DNA of 64,000 bases from Balaenoptera acutorostrata (GCF_949987535.1 NC_080067.1:55734405-55798404), one strand, 5' to 3'; counted from the first letter of the stretch, positions 1-11,130 are shown. A program made the numbers and translations. Notes: generated by a model not told the origin, from the letters alone.

Positions 1-175
1 GTGGCACGCGGGCTTCAGTAGCTGTGGCTCATGGGCTCTAGAGCGCAGGCTCAGTAGTTGTGACGCACGGGCTTAGTTGCTCCGCAGCATGTGGGATCTT
101 CCCAGACCAGGGCTCAGACCCATGTCCCCTGCACTGGCAGGTGGATTCTCAACCACTGCATCACCAGGGAAGCCC
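1..175 (-). mobile_element. CHR-type tRNA-derived SINE, cut by the window edge
   Basis: Read on the minus strand it begins GGGCTTCCCTGGTGATGCAG with a B-box-like region GGTCTGAGCCC slightly decayed, then the diagnostic GATCCCACATGCTGCGGAGC block. The SINE head is at position 175 and its tail lies outside the window. It abuts L1 sequence, so it probably inserted into that L1. Confidence 0.85.
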
Positions 176-692
176 CATATATCTTTTCAAATTAGTGTTT
201 GCATTTTCTTTGGATAAATACCCAGAAGTGGAATTGCTGAGTCATATGGTAGTTCTCTTTTTAATTTTTTGAGGAACCTCCACATTGTTTTCCATAGTGG
301 CTGCACCAGTTTACCTTCCTCCCAACAATGCACAAGGGTTCCCTTTTCCCAACATCCTTGCCAACATTTATTATTAGTTGTCTTTTTGATAATAGCCATT
401 CTGATAGGTGTGAGGTGATAGCTCATTGAAATTTTGATTTGTATTTCCCTGATGATTAGTGATGTTGAGCATCTTCTTATATACTTGTTGGTCATCTGTA
501 TGTCTTCTTAGGAGAAATCTAGTCAGATCCTCTGTCCATTTTAAAATCAGGTTGTTTTTTGCAATTCATGAGTTCTTCATATATTTTGGATATTAACCCC
601 TTATCAGATATATGACTTGCAAATATTTTCCCCCATTCAGTAGGTTGCCATTTCATTTTGTTGATGGTTTCCTTTGCTGTGCAGAAGCTTTT
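176..692 (-). mobile_element. L1 fragment, 3' part of ORF2
   Basis: The minus-strand sequence carries decayed L1 ORF2 C-terminal coding text, including [18 protein letters not shown] and the downstream [13 protein letters not shown] block also found in the intact L1 at 28364-32182. The ORF runs only about 100 codons before stops, so this is a non-coding remnant. Confidence 0.85.
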
Positions 693-2279
693 AGGAATAC
701 CTTTTAAAAAGTAGTTGAGATCATACTAGTCTCATCTCTTAAAGTCACATTTTTCTTTCAGGATATTATGCAATCTCTCTCAGGGAGGATAGAAGGCTTA
801 TGTCATTTAAATTATTTGTAATAAGATTTTCAGTGGTTTAGGAGAGATGGGAACATTTGTCCAGGACCACAGAGTTTCAGCCATCAGGAGAGGAGATTCA
901 ATACTTCTTTAAAAAATGCCATGGGTTATAGTTTTATTAGACTTAAGCTGTGGAACCAAAGTCTCAAATTCTTACCCACATACATCTTAGATATGACTTC
1001 TAGCCATCTGTTCAGGTTCACTATTAATAAAAATACTTGCGAAAATAACTCTATATTTTATTCCTATTATTATTTCCTTACAAACCTCTGAGATTTGACT
1101 TAGAACCTCTAGATTTTAAAGGAGGCTTGGGAGCAGTCCCAGTGTATCCGCACATCCCAAGGATTTTGCCCTGGGACTATAAACAAGTAGTCTTTATCGG
1201 GGAGAGTACACATAAGGAAAGGAGGAGCTAAAAAGTGTTCTGGTGTTAAAATTTTTTAAGTTTATGCTAAACGACGATGTGTTCAGCCTCAAGCTTTAAA
1301 CAGATTGCGTAGCAGTCTAGGAAACATGAGCTTCATCAAGAGAACCAGTACCCCATAAACACATTGCGCTTGGTATATCCATCTGCACAGCGAAGAGACT
1401 GCAAGATGAAGAGTAGCTGAGGAATTACACAAGGTGGAGGACAGCAGTACCAGGAGTAACGGGTCTTGCTCTGCTCTAGCCTGGCCAATCCCAGATTAAG
1501 GGCGTGGAGACCCCCGATGCTGCCACACAAGGCAGTTCTCAAGGGTGCAATGTGTTCAGGGCTCTTTGCCCCTGATTAAGATGTGCACCAGGGCCACGCT
1601 GGTGATGGCCTTTCCATGTGGTAGCTAATAGAAACATGAGCATGGTCGACCCCTTTAGCACGTTAAGGTGGAAACAGGAGGCAGGAAAGGAAATGAAAGG
1701 AGCAGGGAGCACAATTAATGTGAACTTTCCCAAACAGCCCAGGTAAATAGCATCTTTCAAAATTCTAGCACTTAATCTATTCAGACCTTGGAAAACAAGC
1801 AATTTGTCTAAAACTGGGTGTTTACTAAATGGGCATAGTACTTAGGGGGCATTAATGCTTAAGAGCTTTGCTGAAATCTGTACAGAACTCACTCTGCACA
1901 ATAAGGAGAGGGCTGAGAGAAAGGAGGGGACCTCTTGTCAGCTCCTCAGGTGCGCCCCCCCATTCCTCAGAGTGGGGGCCACTGCCGCTCCTGCCCTGTG
2001 GTTTCAGTTGCCAAATCTGATTGAGTCAGAAAGCCCACCTGCCAGGCTCCGGAGGATTTCCTGCTGCCTGGCTGGCTCCTTTGGTGTCAGGCATGGCTGG
2101 AATGGGATGGAGTCGGGGTCTCGCCTGCCTCAGCGGTTGAGCTTTTGCAAAGTCCCAGCAGCCCCTGCTCACTTGCTCCATATTGCTAAGATCAGAGCAC
2201 TGTGCTGTATATCTGAACCCCTACAGGTACTAACAGAGGTCCTCTTGCAAACTTCTTTCCACCAAGGACTTATTTGTTT
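693..2279. other. Unique-looking intergenic DNA, no gene recognised
   Basis: I see no exon, RNA gene or repeat family that I can name. The longest ORF (1855-2289, plus) runs into the neighbouring SINE and resembles no known protein. Confidence 0.5.
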
Positions 2280-2291
2280 AGAAAATTGAAA

Positions 2292-2524
2292 TATTTTTTT
2301 AATATTTATTTATTTTGGCTGCACCAGGTCTTCGTCGTGGCATGCAGGATCTTTAGTTGCGGCACGTGGACTGTTTAGTTGTAGCATGTGGAATTTTTAG
2401 TTGCGGCATGTGGACTCTTAGTTGTGGCACGCACGTGGGATCTAGTTCACTGACCAGGGATGGAACTTGGGTCCCCTGCATTGGGAGCGCGGAGTTTTAC
2501 CCACTGGACCACCAGGGAAGTCCC
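2292..2524 (-). mobile_element. CHR-type SINE, short form, with target-site duplication
   Basis: The head GGGACTTCCCTGGTGGTCCAG is at 2524 (minus) and the T-rich tail is at 2292. The flanks AGAAAATTGAAA (2280-2291 and 2525-2536) form a 12-bp target-site duplication. This variant uses the GATCCCACGTGCGTGCC-type body lacking the long 3' extension. Confidence 0.9.
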
Positions 2525-2559
2525 AGAAAATTGAAAATACTTCTGCTTCTCTTTTCTTA

Positions 2560-2790
2560 TCACCAAAATAAAATCTGTTCATTGTAAAAAATTAGGAAAA
2601 TAAAGAAAAAAGAAAAACCCATCCCATTACTAGAGATAACTACTGTTAATAGTTAATATCTGTCCTTTTTACACATATTTGTGTGTGAGTATACATGTTA
2701 CAATGTTCATTACTTTATAACCTGTATTTTATGTTTAACATATGGCGATCGCCTTTCCATGTCATTAAACATTCATTCCTCTACAAGAGC
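2560..2790 (-). mobile_element. Old LINE-like fragment
   Basis: The order 'CCCATCCCATTACTAGAGAT' followed by 'CCTTTCCATGTCATTAAACA' is that of a common old mammalian LINE 3' region (L1M/HAL1 type, reverse orientation). It resembles the pieces at 8215-8430 and 54640-54850. Exact family uncertain. Confidence 0.45.
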
Positions 2791-4115
2791 GCTTTTTGAC
2801 ACTGCCGGAAGACTGCCTCACAGTGACACCAACTCCAATGCGGTCAGCCCACCTAGGAATTCATCTTCAGATACAGGGGGGGACTATTGAGCATTCTGCT
2901 AAGAACAAGCGTCCAGGCACTCAAAACATTCACAGGATAGACTCTCACCAATAGACACAAAATGAATATGGGGCCTAGGAAGTTTGCCTGCTTCTTAGAA
3001 GAACCTTCACGCAGGAGAAGAAGAAGCAAGAACCGTGGAGGATCACCCAGAGGCGCATCTCTCAAAGCCCCCACACACGATAGAAAAGTCCCAGGGCTGA
3101 GACGTCAGCCAAAAAGAGCCGCTCGTGGCTGGGGAGCCATCCCGCTTAGTGAGGTGGAAGCGGAAGGGGCCACTTGCCTTCAAGTGGAACCGTGACAGCC
3201 AGGCACGACTCTGTGATGTTGTGTCATTTCCTAACTCTTCTTTCTGCCCAAGTGCAGGTTGGAGAGAAAGGGCCCACTGCCTTCTTGAAGCGAGGCTAGA
3301 AAGATGACAAAGTCTTTTCCAAGAAAAGACAATTGTTGAGTCAGAGAGAAGATGCAAGTCAAGTACCACACAGAACTAGAAGCCCAGAGCTGTTGAAAGG
3401 AGGTATTGCATCTCTAATGCTTGGATTTTCAGGAAAACTTAAAACCCATCAAAATCATGACTGTCCTTAAAGAACACTAGACACTTCTGCTTCTTCACAG
3501 CCACTGAACCGTAAAGCTAGGGACCCAGAGTTATGTTTTCTGCGGTGGGTTTTGTTCAGTGCTTAACACACTCTTGCTGGTGCCCCAGGGCTGAGGGCCT
3601 GAAAAATTTTCCTTGGTCACCTCTTTCAGCCCACGTAGAAGAAGGTTTTCAATGAGTGGTGTCGTCAAGATGGAGCAGAGTATTGCACAACCTACCTAAC
3701 TAATTTTGTCTGAGCAGAAAGTCTCTTTCCCAACTTTGGAATGAAGTCAGGCCAGCAACTCTGGCTGGGGACTTTTGAGGTTCCAGCAATTGCTTCCTTG
3801 AGAATCATTTCTGCTTTATTCTTATTTTGCTTAGCAGGAGAACCTGCTGGGGCTTGGCTGTCCATTATGCAGCTCAAGGTGAAGGTTAGCAACAAAATTG
3901 TCATTTCATTCTCCTATATTGTTACTCAAGCCACAGATATTATGGGAACAATCTGTTTCTACCCACACTGTCATCCCTGAAAACTTTGTGCTATAATCTA
4001 TTCTTTCTAACTGGTCCAGTTTTGAGAGGAGGTAAAATGGACACTGTTAGAAAACAGCAATAATAATATCATTGATTTTGACAGGCATATTTAGAATAAA
4101 GGATGAAAAATCTTT
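2791..4115. other. Intergenic DNA, nothing recognised
   Basis: Short overlapping ORFs on both strands (2853-3369) resemble no known protein, have no splice context and no codon bias that I can see. No repeat family identified. Confidence 0.45.
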
Positions 4116-4119
4116 CAGT

Positions 4120-4240
4120 TTTACTTATGTGGATCCAACATTCACTCATTCACTCATTCATCCGTTCAACAACCATGTATTAAGCTCTGTCACTGTGCTG
4201 GTTGCTGTAGGAAGTGCAAAGATGAAAAAAGGCACAACTC
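4120..4240 (-). repeat. L2-like 3' end fragment
   Basis: Contains the pattern TTCACTCATTC...TTCAACAACCATGTATTAAGC...GTGCTGGTTGCTGTAGG. This is the reverse complement of the L2 3' terminus, which ends in TGAATGAATGA repeats. Confidence 0.55.
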
Positions 4241-4294
4241 TGTCCTCTTACTACCTAGGAGGGAGATAAAATATGCTCACAAAGAGGCATACAG

Positions 4295-4601
4295 GGCTTC
4301 CCTGGTGGCGCAGTGGTTGAGAATCTGCCTGCTAATGCAGGAGACACGGGTTCGAGCCCTGGTCTGGGAGGATCCCACATGCCACGGAGCGGCTGGGCCC
4401 GTGAGCCACAGCTGCTGAGCCTGCGCGTCTGGAGCCTGTGCCCCGCAACGGGAGGGGCCGCGATGGTGAAAGGCCCGCGCACCGCGATGAAGAGCGGTCC
4501 CCGCACCGCGATGAAGAGTGGCCCCCACTTGCCGCAACTAGAGAAAGCCCTCGCACGAACCGAAGACCCAGCACAGCCAAAAATAAATAAATAAATAAAT
4601 T

Positions 4602-4633
<32 letters not shown>
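4295..4633 (+). mobile_element. CHR-type SINE, long form with 24-bp internal duplication
   Basis: The head GGCTTCCCTGGTGGCGCAGT and B box GGTTCGAGCCC are intact, and the tail is (AAATA)n plus poly-A. The flanks AAAGAGGCATACAG (4281-4294 and 4634-4647) are a perfect 14-bp target-site duplication. Two tandem 24-bp units, CGCACCGCGATGAAGAG plus seven bases, lie at 4478-4501 and 4502-4525. The same duplication is present in the SINE at 56065-56404. Confidence 0.95.
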
Positions 4634-4734
4634 AAAGAGGCATACAGTATAATTTAATCAGCGCCATAAGAGAAGTAAAGATAAATTCTACGATTTCAAG
4701 AAAAGGAAGGAAGATTTTGTAATGTATAGAAATA

Positions 4735-4812
4735 TCGAATCACTATGTTGTGCACCTGGAACTAACATAGTGTTGTAGGTCAATTATACTTCAATTTAAA
4801 AATTTTAAAAAT
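4735..4812 (+). mobile_element. L1 3'-terminal fragment
   Basis: Reads CACCTGGAACTAACATAGTG then TCAATTATACTTCAATTTAA. This is the terminal motif of artiodactyl L1 3' UTRs, also seen at 10800-10855 and in the full-length L1. Confidence 0.7.
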
Positions 4813-4889
4813 GCAAAAAGACAAAATTCTAACCTAATTCTATAGGAAATTAAATAAATTACTTCAAATTTATTTTTTTTTTTTAAAGA

Positions 4890-5460
4890 ATAGAAAGTAG
4901 TGAGAAGGATGAAGAAAGACTTCATGGAGGAGATGACATTTGAGCTAACCCTTAACAGCTATGTGGGGATGAGTGGGAGGCGATTCCAGGCAGAGGGAAT
5001 AACATAAGCAAAGGCACAGAGGGGAGGAAGTATGAATCTGTAGCAAACAGTGAGTCGTTTTGCACAACTTGGGTCTAGGATGCATAAAGGGAAGGACAAG
5101 TAGGAAATAAGATCAAAAAGAAAAGTCTGATGCCTATTTTGGAGGATCTGGAATATCAAGCTAAGGAATTTGGATTTTATCCCAGTAGCCACACGCTAAG
5201 GAATTTGGATTTTATTCCAGTGGCCACATGACATCTTCATAGCAGAGAGATAACGCAGTATCAGAGGGTGGCATGGACTAGCAGTAAGTGAGGGACGAGA
5301 GGGGAGATTCCTGGGAGGCACGGCCGCGGTGCAGGCAGGAGTTAACCGGGCCCGAACTAGGACAAAGCAGACAAACTAGGAGGCAGAGGCAGCATTCACA
5401 GAGCTTAGCAGCTGACTGGATGTGGGGTGCAGTCAAAGATGTATGCTAATCACATTCTCT
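4890..5460 (+). repeat. Ancient dispersed repeat, family not named (copy 1 of 4)
   Basis: Carries the phrases GCATTCCAGGCAGAGGG-like (here GCGATTCCAGGCAGAGGG), AAGGAATTTGGATTTTATCC and GGATGTGGGGTGCAGTC. The same family appears at 43510-44190, 53950-54600 and 61135-61260. I recognise it as a widespread old mammalian repeat but cannot name it with confidence. Confidence 0.45.
5161..5230. repeat. Tandem duplication, two 35-bp units
   Basis: Units 5161-5195 and 5196-5230 both begin CTAAGGAATTTGGATTTTAT and differ at only a few positions. The duplication lies inside the ancient repeat copy at 4890-5460. Confidence 0.9.
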
Positions 5461-5464
5461 AGGT

Positions 5465-5650
5465 TAGTGGTTCTCAAGCTATAGCACGTCGGAATCATCT
5501 GGAGGGCTTGTTAAAATAGAGATTGTGGGCCCCACCCTTGGAATTTCTGATTCAAACCTGGAGTGGGGTCCCAGAAACTGCCTTCCTAGCAAATTCCCAG
5601 GAATTGCTGATGTTGTTGGTCCGAGGACCACACTTTGTGAACCACTGCTC
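5465..5650 (+). mobile_element. MER5A-like hAT-Charlie DNA transposon remnant
   Basis: Near-complete non-autonomous element: TAGTGGTTCTCAAGC at the left and TTGTGAACCACTG at the right form imperfect terminal inverted repeats. The interior has CATCTGGAGGGCTTGTTAAA and GGTCCGAGGACCACACTTTG, as in MER5A. Confidence 0.85.
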
Positions 5651-5794
5651 CGGGTCCTCTGTGGTTCACTTTTGTGACTCTGGGGAAGCAATTGCAAAGG
5701 GACAAGGGAGGCAGGAGAGGCAATAATTAGAGTCAGTACAAGTGAATTGGAGACTTTTCTTGTCCTTTGTTTTATTTTATTTCTTCTAATTTTT

Positions 5795-6110
5795 TTTGAA
5801 GATCTTTTTATTTATTTATTTATTTATTTATTTATGTATTTATTTATGGCTGTGTTGGGTCTTCATTTCTGTGTGAGGGCTTTCTCTAGTTGCGGCAAGT
5901 GGGGGCCACTCCTCATCACCGTGTGCGGGTCTCTCACTATCGCGGCCTCTCTTGTTGCAGAGCACAGGCTCCAGACGCACAGGCTCAGTAATTGGGGCTC
6001 ACGGGCCCAGTTGCTCCGTGGCATGTGGGATCTTCCCAGACCAGGGCTCGAACCTGTGTCCCCTGCATTGGCAGGCAGATTCTCAAACACTGCGCCACCA
6101 GGGAAGCCCG
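5795..6110 (-). mobile_element. CHR-type SINE, long form, inserted in the tail of another SINE
   Basis: Head GGGCTTCCCTGGTGGCGCAG at 6110 (minus), tail of (TTTA)n at 5800-5850. The target-site duplication ATTTCTTCTAATTTTT is at 5779-5794 and 6111-6126. The duplicated target is T-rich tail sequence of the outer SINE (6127-6469). Confidence 0.93.
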
Positions 6111-6126
6111 ATTTCTTCTAATTTTT

Positions 6127-6469
6127 AATTTTTTTTTTTTTTTTTTTTTTTTGTCTGTGTCACGTCTTAGTTGCGGCACGCGGGATCTTCATTGAGGCAT
6201 GCAGGATATTTTGTTGCAGGGCACGGGCTTCTCTCTAGTTGTGGCATGCGGGTTTTCTCTCTCTAGTTGTGGCGCACAGGCTCCAGAGCGCATGGGCTCT
6301 GTAGTTTGCAGCACGTGGGCTCTAGTTGAGGTGCGTGAGCTCAGTAGTTGTGGCGTGTGGGCTTAGTTGACCCGTGGCACGTGGGATCTTAGTTCCCTGA
6401 CCAGGGATCAAACCTGCATCCCCTGCATTGGAAGGCGGATTCTTTACCACTGGACCACCAGGGAAGCCC
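6127..6469 (-). mobile_element. CHR-related SINE (outer), interrupted in its poly-A tail
   Basis: Head GGGGCTTCCCTGGTGGTCCAG at 6469 (minus) and long T tract (tail) from 6127. The rest of the tail is at 5768-5794, beyond the inner SINE. An outer target-site duplication, CTTTTCTTGTCCTT (5754-5767) versus CTTTTCTTGTTCTT (6470-6483), brackets both elements. Confidence 0.88.
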
Positions 6470-6654
6470 CTTTTCTTGTTCTTCGAACCTACAGCATGCC
6501 TGATGTCTGGAGCAAAAGGGCTCAGTTAGGGAAGTTTACAGTGTACAAAGACACTGTATTAACCTATAAGTTGGAGCACAGAAGCACGCTAATTTAGGGC
6601 TCAGGCATTCTGTTTTTCTTTGAAAGTATACAGGTTCTAATCTTATGGGGAGGC

Positions 6655-6850
6655 AACATTATGATGTAACATTAGAATCAACAGCCCTGAGTTCAAATCC
6701 TGACTGCCCCTTCTGCCAATGACGTCACCTCTTGAAGTCTCTGTTCTTCTAGGTTAAAATTAGATTAACAATGTGCAGTGCACAGTGCTGTGAGGAATAA
6801 ATGTGGAAACCAACGGAAAGCACTTGGTACCATGCCTGGCACACTGTGGG
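6655..6850 (+). mobile_element. MIR SINE
   Basis: Follows the MIR order: GAGTTCAAATCCTGACTGCC, then a pyrimidine-rich CTTCTAGGTTAAAAT part, then GTGAGGAATAAATG and GCACTTGGTACCATGCCTGG at the 3' end. Confidence 0.75.
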
Positions 6851-6859
6851 GCTTCCTGA

Positions 6860-7915
6860 ATTTTGGTTTCCCCTACCCCAACCCTTCAGATGTGAGTGAA
6901 GGGGGTACAGCCCGTGGTGAAAGCCTTATAAGCGTCTCTTGATCAAACAGCCCCCCGGAGACACCTGAGGTCCCATAGTAGCCCAGTCACATCTTTGGAT
7001 TAAGCCCCACTGTAGCTCTCTTTACAACTGCCAGTGTGTTGAATCCCCGAAGGATATGGGAAAATCCATTTGTCAGCTACTTTCTGCCTGCTGGGAAGGC
7101 ACTGGGAAACGGGATCTGAAATGGGATATGGACACAGAGGGAGGAGTTTCTGGAACAAAGCAGTTTTGTCTTCTTTGGAATTTCATCAGGCCAGGCGGCC
7201 TTGACCAGGGCAATGTCACTGAGGGCCTTTTGAAGCTTTGATCCTGCTGGTGAGGCTGTGTGAACTTTAGAAGATTTTCAGAGTGCCTGCGGTGAAAAAA
7301 TGAGCCGGTAAGCACATTTTCCCCCCTTTAACCAGATAAATCTGATGTCATAACATCCTCAGACAGGCAAGCAGAATGCAGACTTGGCAGTGAATCACAG
7401 AGGGAAGAGCGTCTGAGACTGAGCCTGTGTTATGGGAACTCGATGACAAACAAGGCCCTGAGGCCCCACCCCCTTCCTGGGAGAAAGGGTTGGGAAACAG
7501 CAACCCCATCATTTCAACGAGATGAAGTGGGGATGGAGCCAGGAGGGAGACTGGAGGAGAGCGGAGGGTCACACAGATGGTTCTCCCGGTCTGGCTGATC
7601 AAACCAAGTACACCAGGTCATAGGTTAGTTGGAGGGTTAGGACCTTAGTCAAACATCTAGTGGGGATGTGGGGAGAGGGAGGGGAAGGGGTTGCCCTAAA
7701 TGACTTCCATGATCCCCACCCAACTTGCTATTTGATGATTGGGTGATAGGAGTTAACAAGCCCAGCATTGCTCAAGCTGTCACTTGATGGAGATTCCATT
7801 GATTTAGTCATGAAGAGAAGCATCAATCATCCAGGTCCACCAGGTCCCTGGCTGTGAATTGGCACTCTTCATTTTTTAAAAGTTTACTTACTTTCCCTCA
7901 ATTAGATCCAGTACA
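6860..7915. other. Intergenic DNA, nothing recognised
   Basis: No gene or repeat is recognisable. ORFs of up to 84 codons on both strands look like chance. Confidence 0.45.
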
Positions 7916-7919
7916 GATA

Positions 7920-8195
7920 CAAAGGAGTACTATGCAACTTAAATGAATGCCTTTGCAGAAGACTATGTAATGACAAGGAAAGGAAATGTAGGTCATAAAA
8001 ACAGTATAACCCTACTATTATTTTAAAAATAGAATGAAAAAAAGACTGGAAAGATGTCTCAGAGGTTAACTCTAGTGGTCAAACTGTAGATAATTTTTTC
8101 CTTTTGTCTTATCTGAGTTTTCAAAATTATTTAAAATAAGCATGTATTACCTTTGAAGTAGGAAAAGACAAAATAATTTAATTAAAAAAGTTCAT
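7920..8195 (+). mobile_element. Old LINE (L1M/HAL1-type) 3' end
   Basis: Shows GGAGTACTATGCAACTTAAA, then AAGACTGGAAAGATGTCTC and TTCAAAATTATTTAAAATAAGC. This order is typical of old L1M/HAL1 3' ends. A related, better preserved copy is at 58120-58395. Confidence 0.55.
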
Positions 8196-8214
8196 TCTAG
8201 AAAATACTTTCACT

Positions 8215-8430
8215 AAATATGAGTATAAAGTATATATGATTTTGTAACCTGCATTAAAGTATTTTCCACGTTGTTAAAAACTTCCTAATAATTATTATTA
8301 ATAGCTGCATGGTATTTCATCATATAAATGTACCATACTTTTTTGTCTCAATCCACAATTGTTGGTTATTTATATTGTTTACAACTTTTTATTATTACAA
8401 ATAATGTTGCAATATATCTTTTTAGCTCAT
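8215..8430 (-). mobile_element. Old LINE fragment, reverse orientation
   Basis: Contains TAGCTGCATGGTATTTCATC, ATAAATGTACCATACTTTTT and ATTACAAATAATGTTGCAAT, a reverse-complemented LINE 3' coding region pattern. Confidence 0.5.
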
Positions 8431-8644
8431 TTAATTTCCCCATAAATTTTATCTTACCCCTAATTGCCTTCACAAGATTGAATGTCCATATATTCACACA
8501 CCCACATAAACACATTTTTCTTTCTCACTATATACCAATAAACTCAGTGTTGTTTTTTTTTTTATAGGGGCCCTTTCTCACACTAAGACTTTCTTGTAAG
8601 AGTGCTAGGCATTTGAATTCTCCTGACAATTGTCAGTCACAGAT

Positions 8645-8775
8645 TGGAGTCTTAGAGGTCATTCAGTCCTGTGTCCATGTACACGAAGGAAGCTGAGGCC
8701 CAGAGAGGAGAAATGACTGGCCAGTGAAATGACTGGCCCAAGGGCACATGGTGAATTAGTGACCAAGCTGGAAAA
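8645..8775 (-). mobile_element. MIR-like fragment
   Basis: AGGAAGCTGAGGCCCAGAGA followed by TGACTGGCCCAAGGGCACAT matches reverse-complemented MIR core. The phrase AGTGAAATGACTGGCC repeats a few bases earlier, so a small local duplication may be present. Confidence 0.45.
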
Positions 8776-9004
8776 GCAAATTCATGAATATTTTTCAAGG
8801 ACTAGGAACTTTGGAGGGTCATCAAACACTAAACGATGTTAGGGAAGAAGATAGAAAGAATGAAAAAAGACTTAGTGGTAAGAGGGAGAAAGGAGAGAGG
8901 GAAAGAAGTTGGATTGGGGGGGATAAAGAAAACTGAGACCAAGGACAAAAATGTAAAAAGAAAAAGTAAATGAGAAAAGTTAACATATCGAGACTCCTTA
9001 TAGC

Positions 9005-9225
9005 AGGGTTTGTTAACTATGGCTCTGTTGGCATTTGGGCCAGATGATTCTTTGTTGTGGAGGTGCTGTCCTGTGCATTGTAGGACGTTTAGCAGCAACC
9101 CTGGCCTCCACCCATGAAATCCAGTAGGATCTGGGGCCCCCAGTGTGACAACCAAAAAATGTGTTCAGACAATGACAAATGTCTCTTGGGTGCAAAATCA
9201 CCCCAAGGTGAGAACCACAGCTCTC
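9005..9225 (+). mobile_element. hAT-Charlie-type MER element
   Basis: Has GGCATTTGGGCCAGATGATT, TGTCCTGTGCATTGTAGGAC and GTGTGACAACCAAAAAATGT, and ends near GGTGAGAACCACAG. This is a common non-autonomous DNA transposon of mammals. I am not certain of the exact MER number. Confidence 0.65.
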
Positions 9226-9774
9226 TGGTATTGTTCTCTATGATACCACTGGAGAAATACTTCCCCCATTTCTTATTGTTGGAAAGGAATCTAAAACATC
9301 TCCTGGAAGAGGAAACTGGAAACAAAACATTCAAATGCAGGTTATAGACTGTCCCCAAACGGTAAGGTTGTACTGAAAGGCAGGGAGAGAAAAGATTAAA
9401 TAAAGTCCATTTTTCTGGCAAAGAAAATGAGACAGGAAATATACAGTTTGCTTCAGGCACGAGGATGAGTCAGAGAGAAACCAGTATGAAAACATGAACT
9501 TAGGTTCTGACCTTTAGAAAGAAGAAAAACACTTTTATCACTAACCCCTCCCCAATTCAATCCTGGATCTTTGTAGGAACAAGGAAGGAAATCTGCACTA
9601 GGAAACCTTCCCTCAAAGCTAATGAAACAACAGGAATTGGAAGTAACATGTAGAAATGTGTTTGTTTGTTTGTTTTCCATGAAGGACAAAAGCAGAGGGT
9701 GGTAAGAGTTAGATTCACTGATTTAAAAAAAAAAGTTGGCCATTGTTCACTGAGTACTGTAAAGTGCCTTATAT

Positions 9775-9960
9775 TCACACTATCTCCCCAGAGCCTGACA
9801 TCAGCCCTCTGAATCGGGTCCTATTGCTATCCCCATTCGACATATGAGGAGCTGAAGGTCAGAAGTTAGGTAACTTGCCTAAGGTCAGTCAACCATGTGA
9901 TGAGGCCAAGATTTCAAAGCAGGCCTGCTTGATTACCAAGGCAGGGCAGTCACTTCTTAG
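9775..9960 (-). mobile_element. MIR SINE
   Basis: Reverse-complemented MIR: CATATGAGGAGCTGAAGGTC, GGTAACTTGCCTAAGGTCAG and GATTTCAAAGCAGGCCTG in order. Confidence 0.7.
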
Positions 9961-10406
9961 CACCCCTGCCTCTGCCATCAACAGAATTCTTCTATAAGAT
10001 TGCTACTCTGTCTCATTTTAGGGTGTTTTCTAGAAAACCCCACAGTTCACCTCATTACGGTCATGGGCAAGAGTACTGGGCGCTCCCTGTAACCTGAGTC
10101 CAACCTGGAGGCTTCCCCCAGGAGTTCACCTGTACCCTAGCTATGCAGGAAGATCTACAGAATTTAGCTCACGAGGTGCTGTCAGAGTCCAGTCTTGGGC
10201 TCGTAGCCATCCTAGTCCCTTCCTCTGGCTGCCTTTCACAGAACACAGAGGCTATCTCCCCCTCCCCAACCGCCCAGAGCCACAGCTGCCCTGGCACAGC
10301 TGCCCTGCCATCGTCCTGGCATGATGCAGTGGTTCCTTTCTTTTACAAACACGATTAGATAGAGAATTGCTTCAGACTTCTTTAAAGATTATTGTTTTAG
10401 ACATAA

Positions 10407-10855
10407 AAAAGAATGAAATAAAGTCGTTTGCAGCAACGTGGATGGACCTAGAGATTATCATACTAAATGAAGGAAGTCAGACAGAGAAAGACAAATACCA
10501 TATGATATCACTTATATGTGGAATTTTAAAAAATGATACAAATGAACTTATTTACAAAACAGAGATAGACTCACAGACATAGAAAACAAACTTCTAGTTA
10601 CCAAAAGGGAAAGGGGGATCTGTTAATCCCAAATTAGGAGTTTGGGATGAACAGATACACACTACTGTATATAAGATGGATAAACAACAAGGACCTACTG
10701 CACAGCACAGGGAACTCTATTCAACATCTTATAATAACCTTTGATGGAAAAGAATCTGAAGAAGAATATATGTATATAAATATATAAAACTGAATCACTT
10801 TGCTGTATACCTGAAACTAACACATTATAAATCAATTATACTTCAATTTTTAGAA
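10407..10855 (+). mobile_element. 5'-truncated L1, 3' end
   Basis: Begins near AAAGAATGAAATAAAGTCGT (ORF2 C-terminal end) and continues through TGGAATTTTAAAAAATGA and CACAGCACAGGGAACTCTAT. It finishes ACACATTATAAATCAATTAT ACTTCAATTTTT, the artiodactyl L1 3' end. Diverged from the young L1s, hence older. Confidence 0.85.
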
Positions 10856-11045
10856 AAGACTATATTTTTAGAGAAGTTTTAGATTCACAGCAAACCTGAG
10901 CAGAAGATACAAAGACTTTCCAGAGACCCCCTGTCCCCACAAATTATTAATGCTCCCACCAGAGAGGGATATTGGTTATAACTGATGAACCTACATGGAC
11001 ATGTCATAATCACCCAAAGTCTGTAGTTTATATTAGGATTTATTC
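10856..11045. mobile_element. Ancient L1-type fragment
   Basis: TTTTAGATTCACAGCAAACC, GACCCCCTGTCCCCACAAAT and GATGAACCTACATGGACATG occur in the order of an old L1M repeat. The orientation was not settled. Confidence 0.45.
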
Positions 11046-11130
11046 TTGGTGTTGACTTTTTTAATTTCTTAAGAACGTTTTTGAAATCGTATTAATATTT
11101 TTTAAAAGGGCTTCTACGGTATTGCATTTT

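Noticed and set aside
1855..2289. 144-codon plus-strand ORF
   Set aside because: No recognisable domain, no splice context, and it runs to the edge of a SINE target duplication.
4295..4370. tRNA-like promoter boxes that could suggest a tRNA gene
   Set aside because: The boxes belong to the tRNA-derived head of a SINE with target duplications and a poly-A tail. No cloverleaf with acceptor stem is seen.
4255..4667. Overlapping ORFs of 80-110 codons in several SINEs with alike proteins
   Set aside because: The shared peptide text is only SINE sequence translated in several frames.
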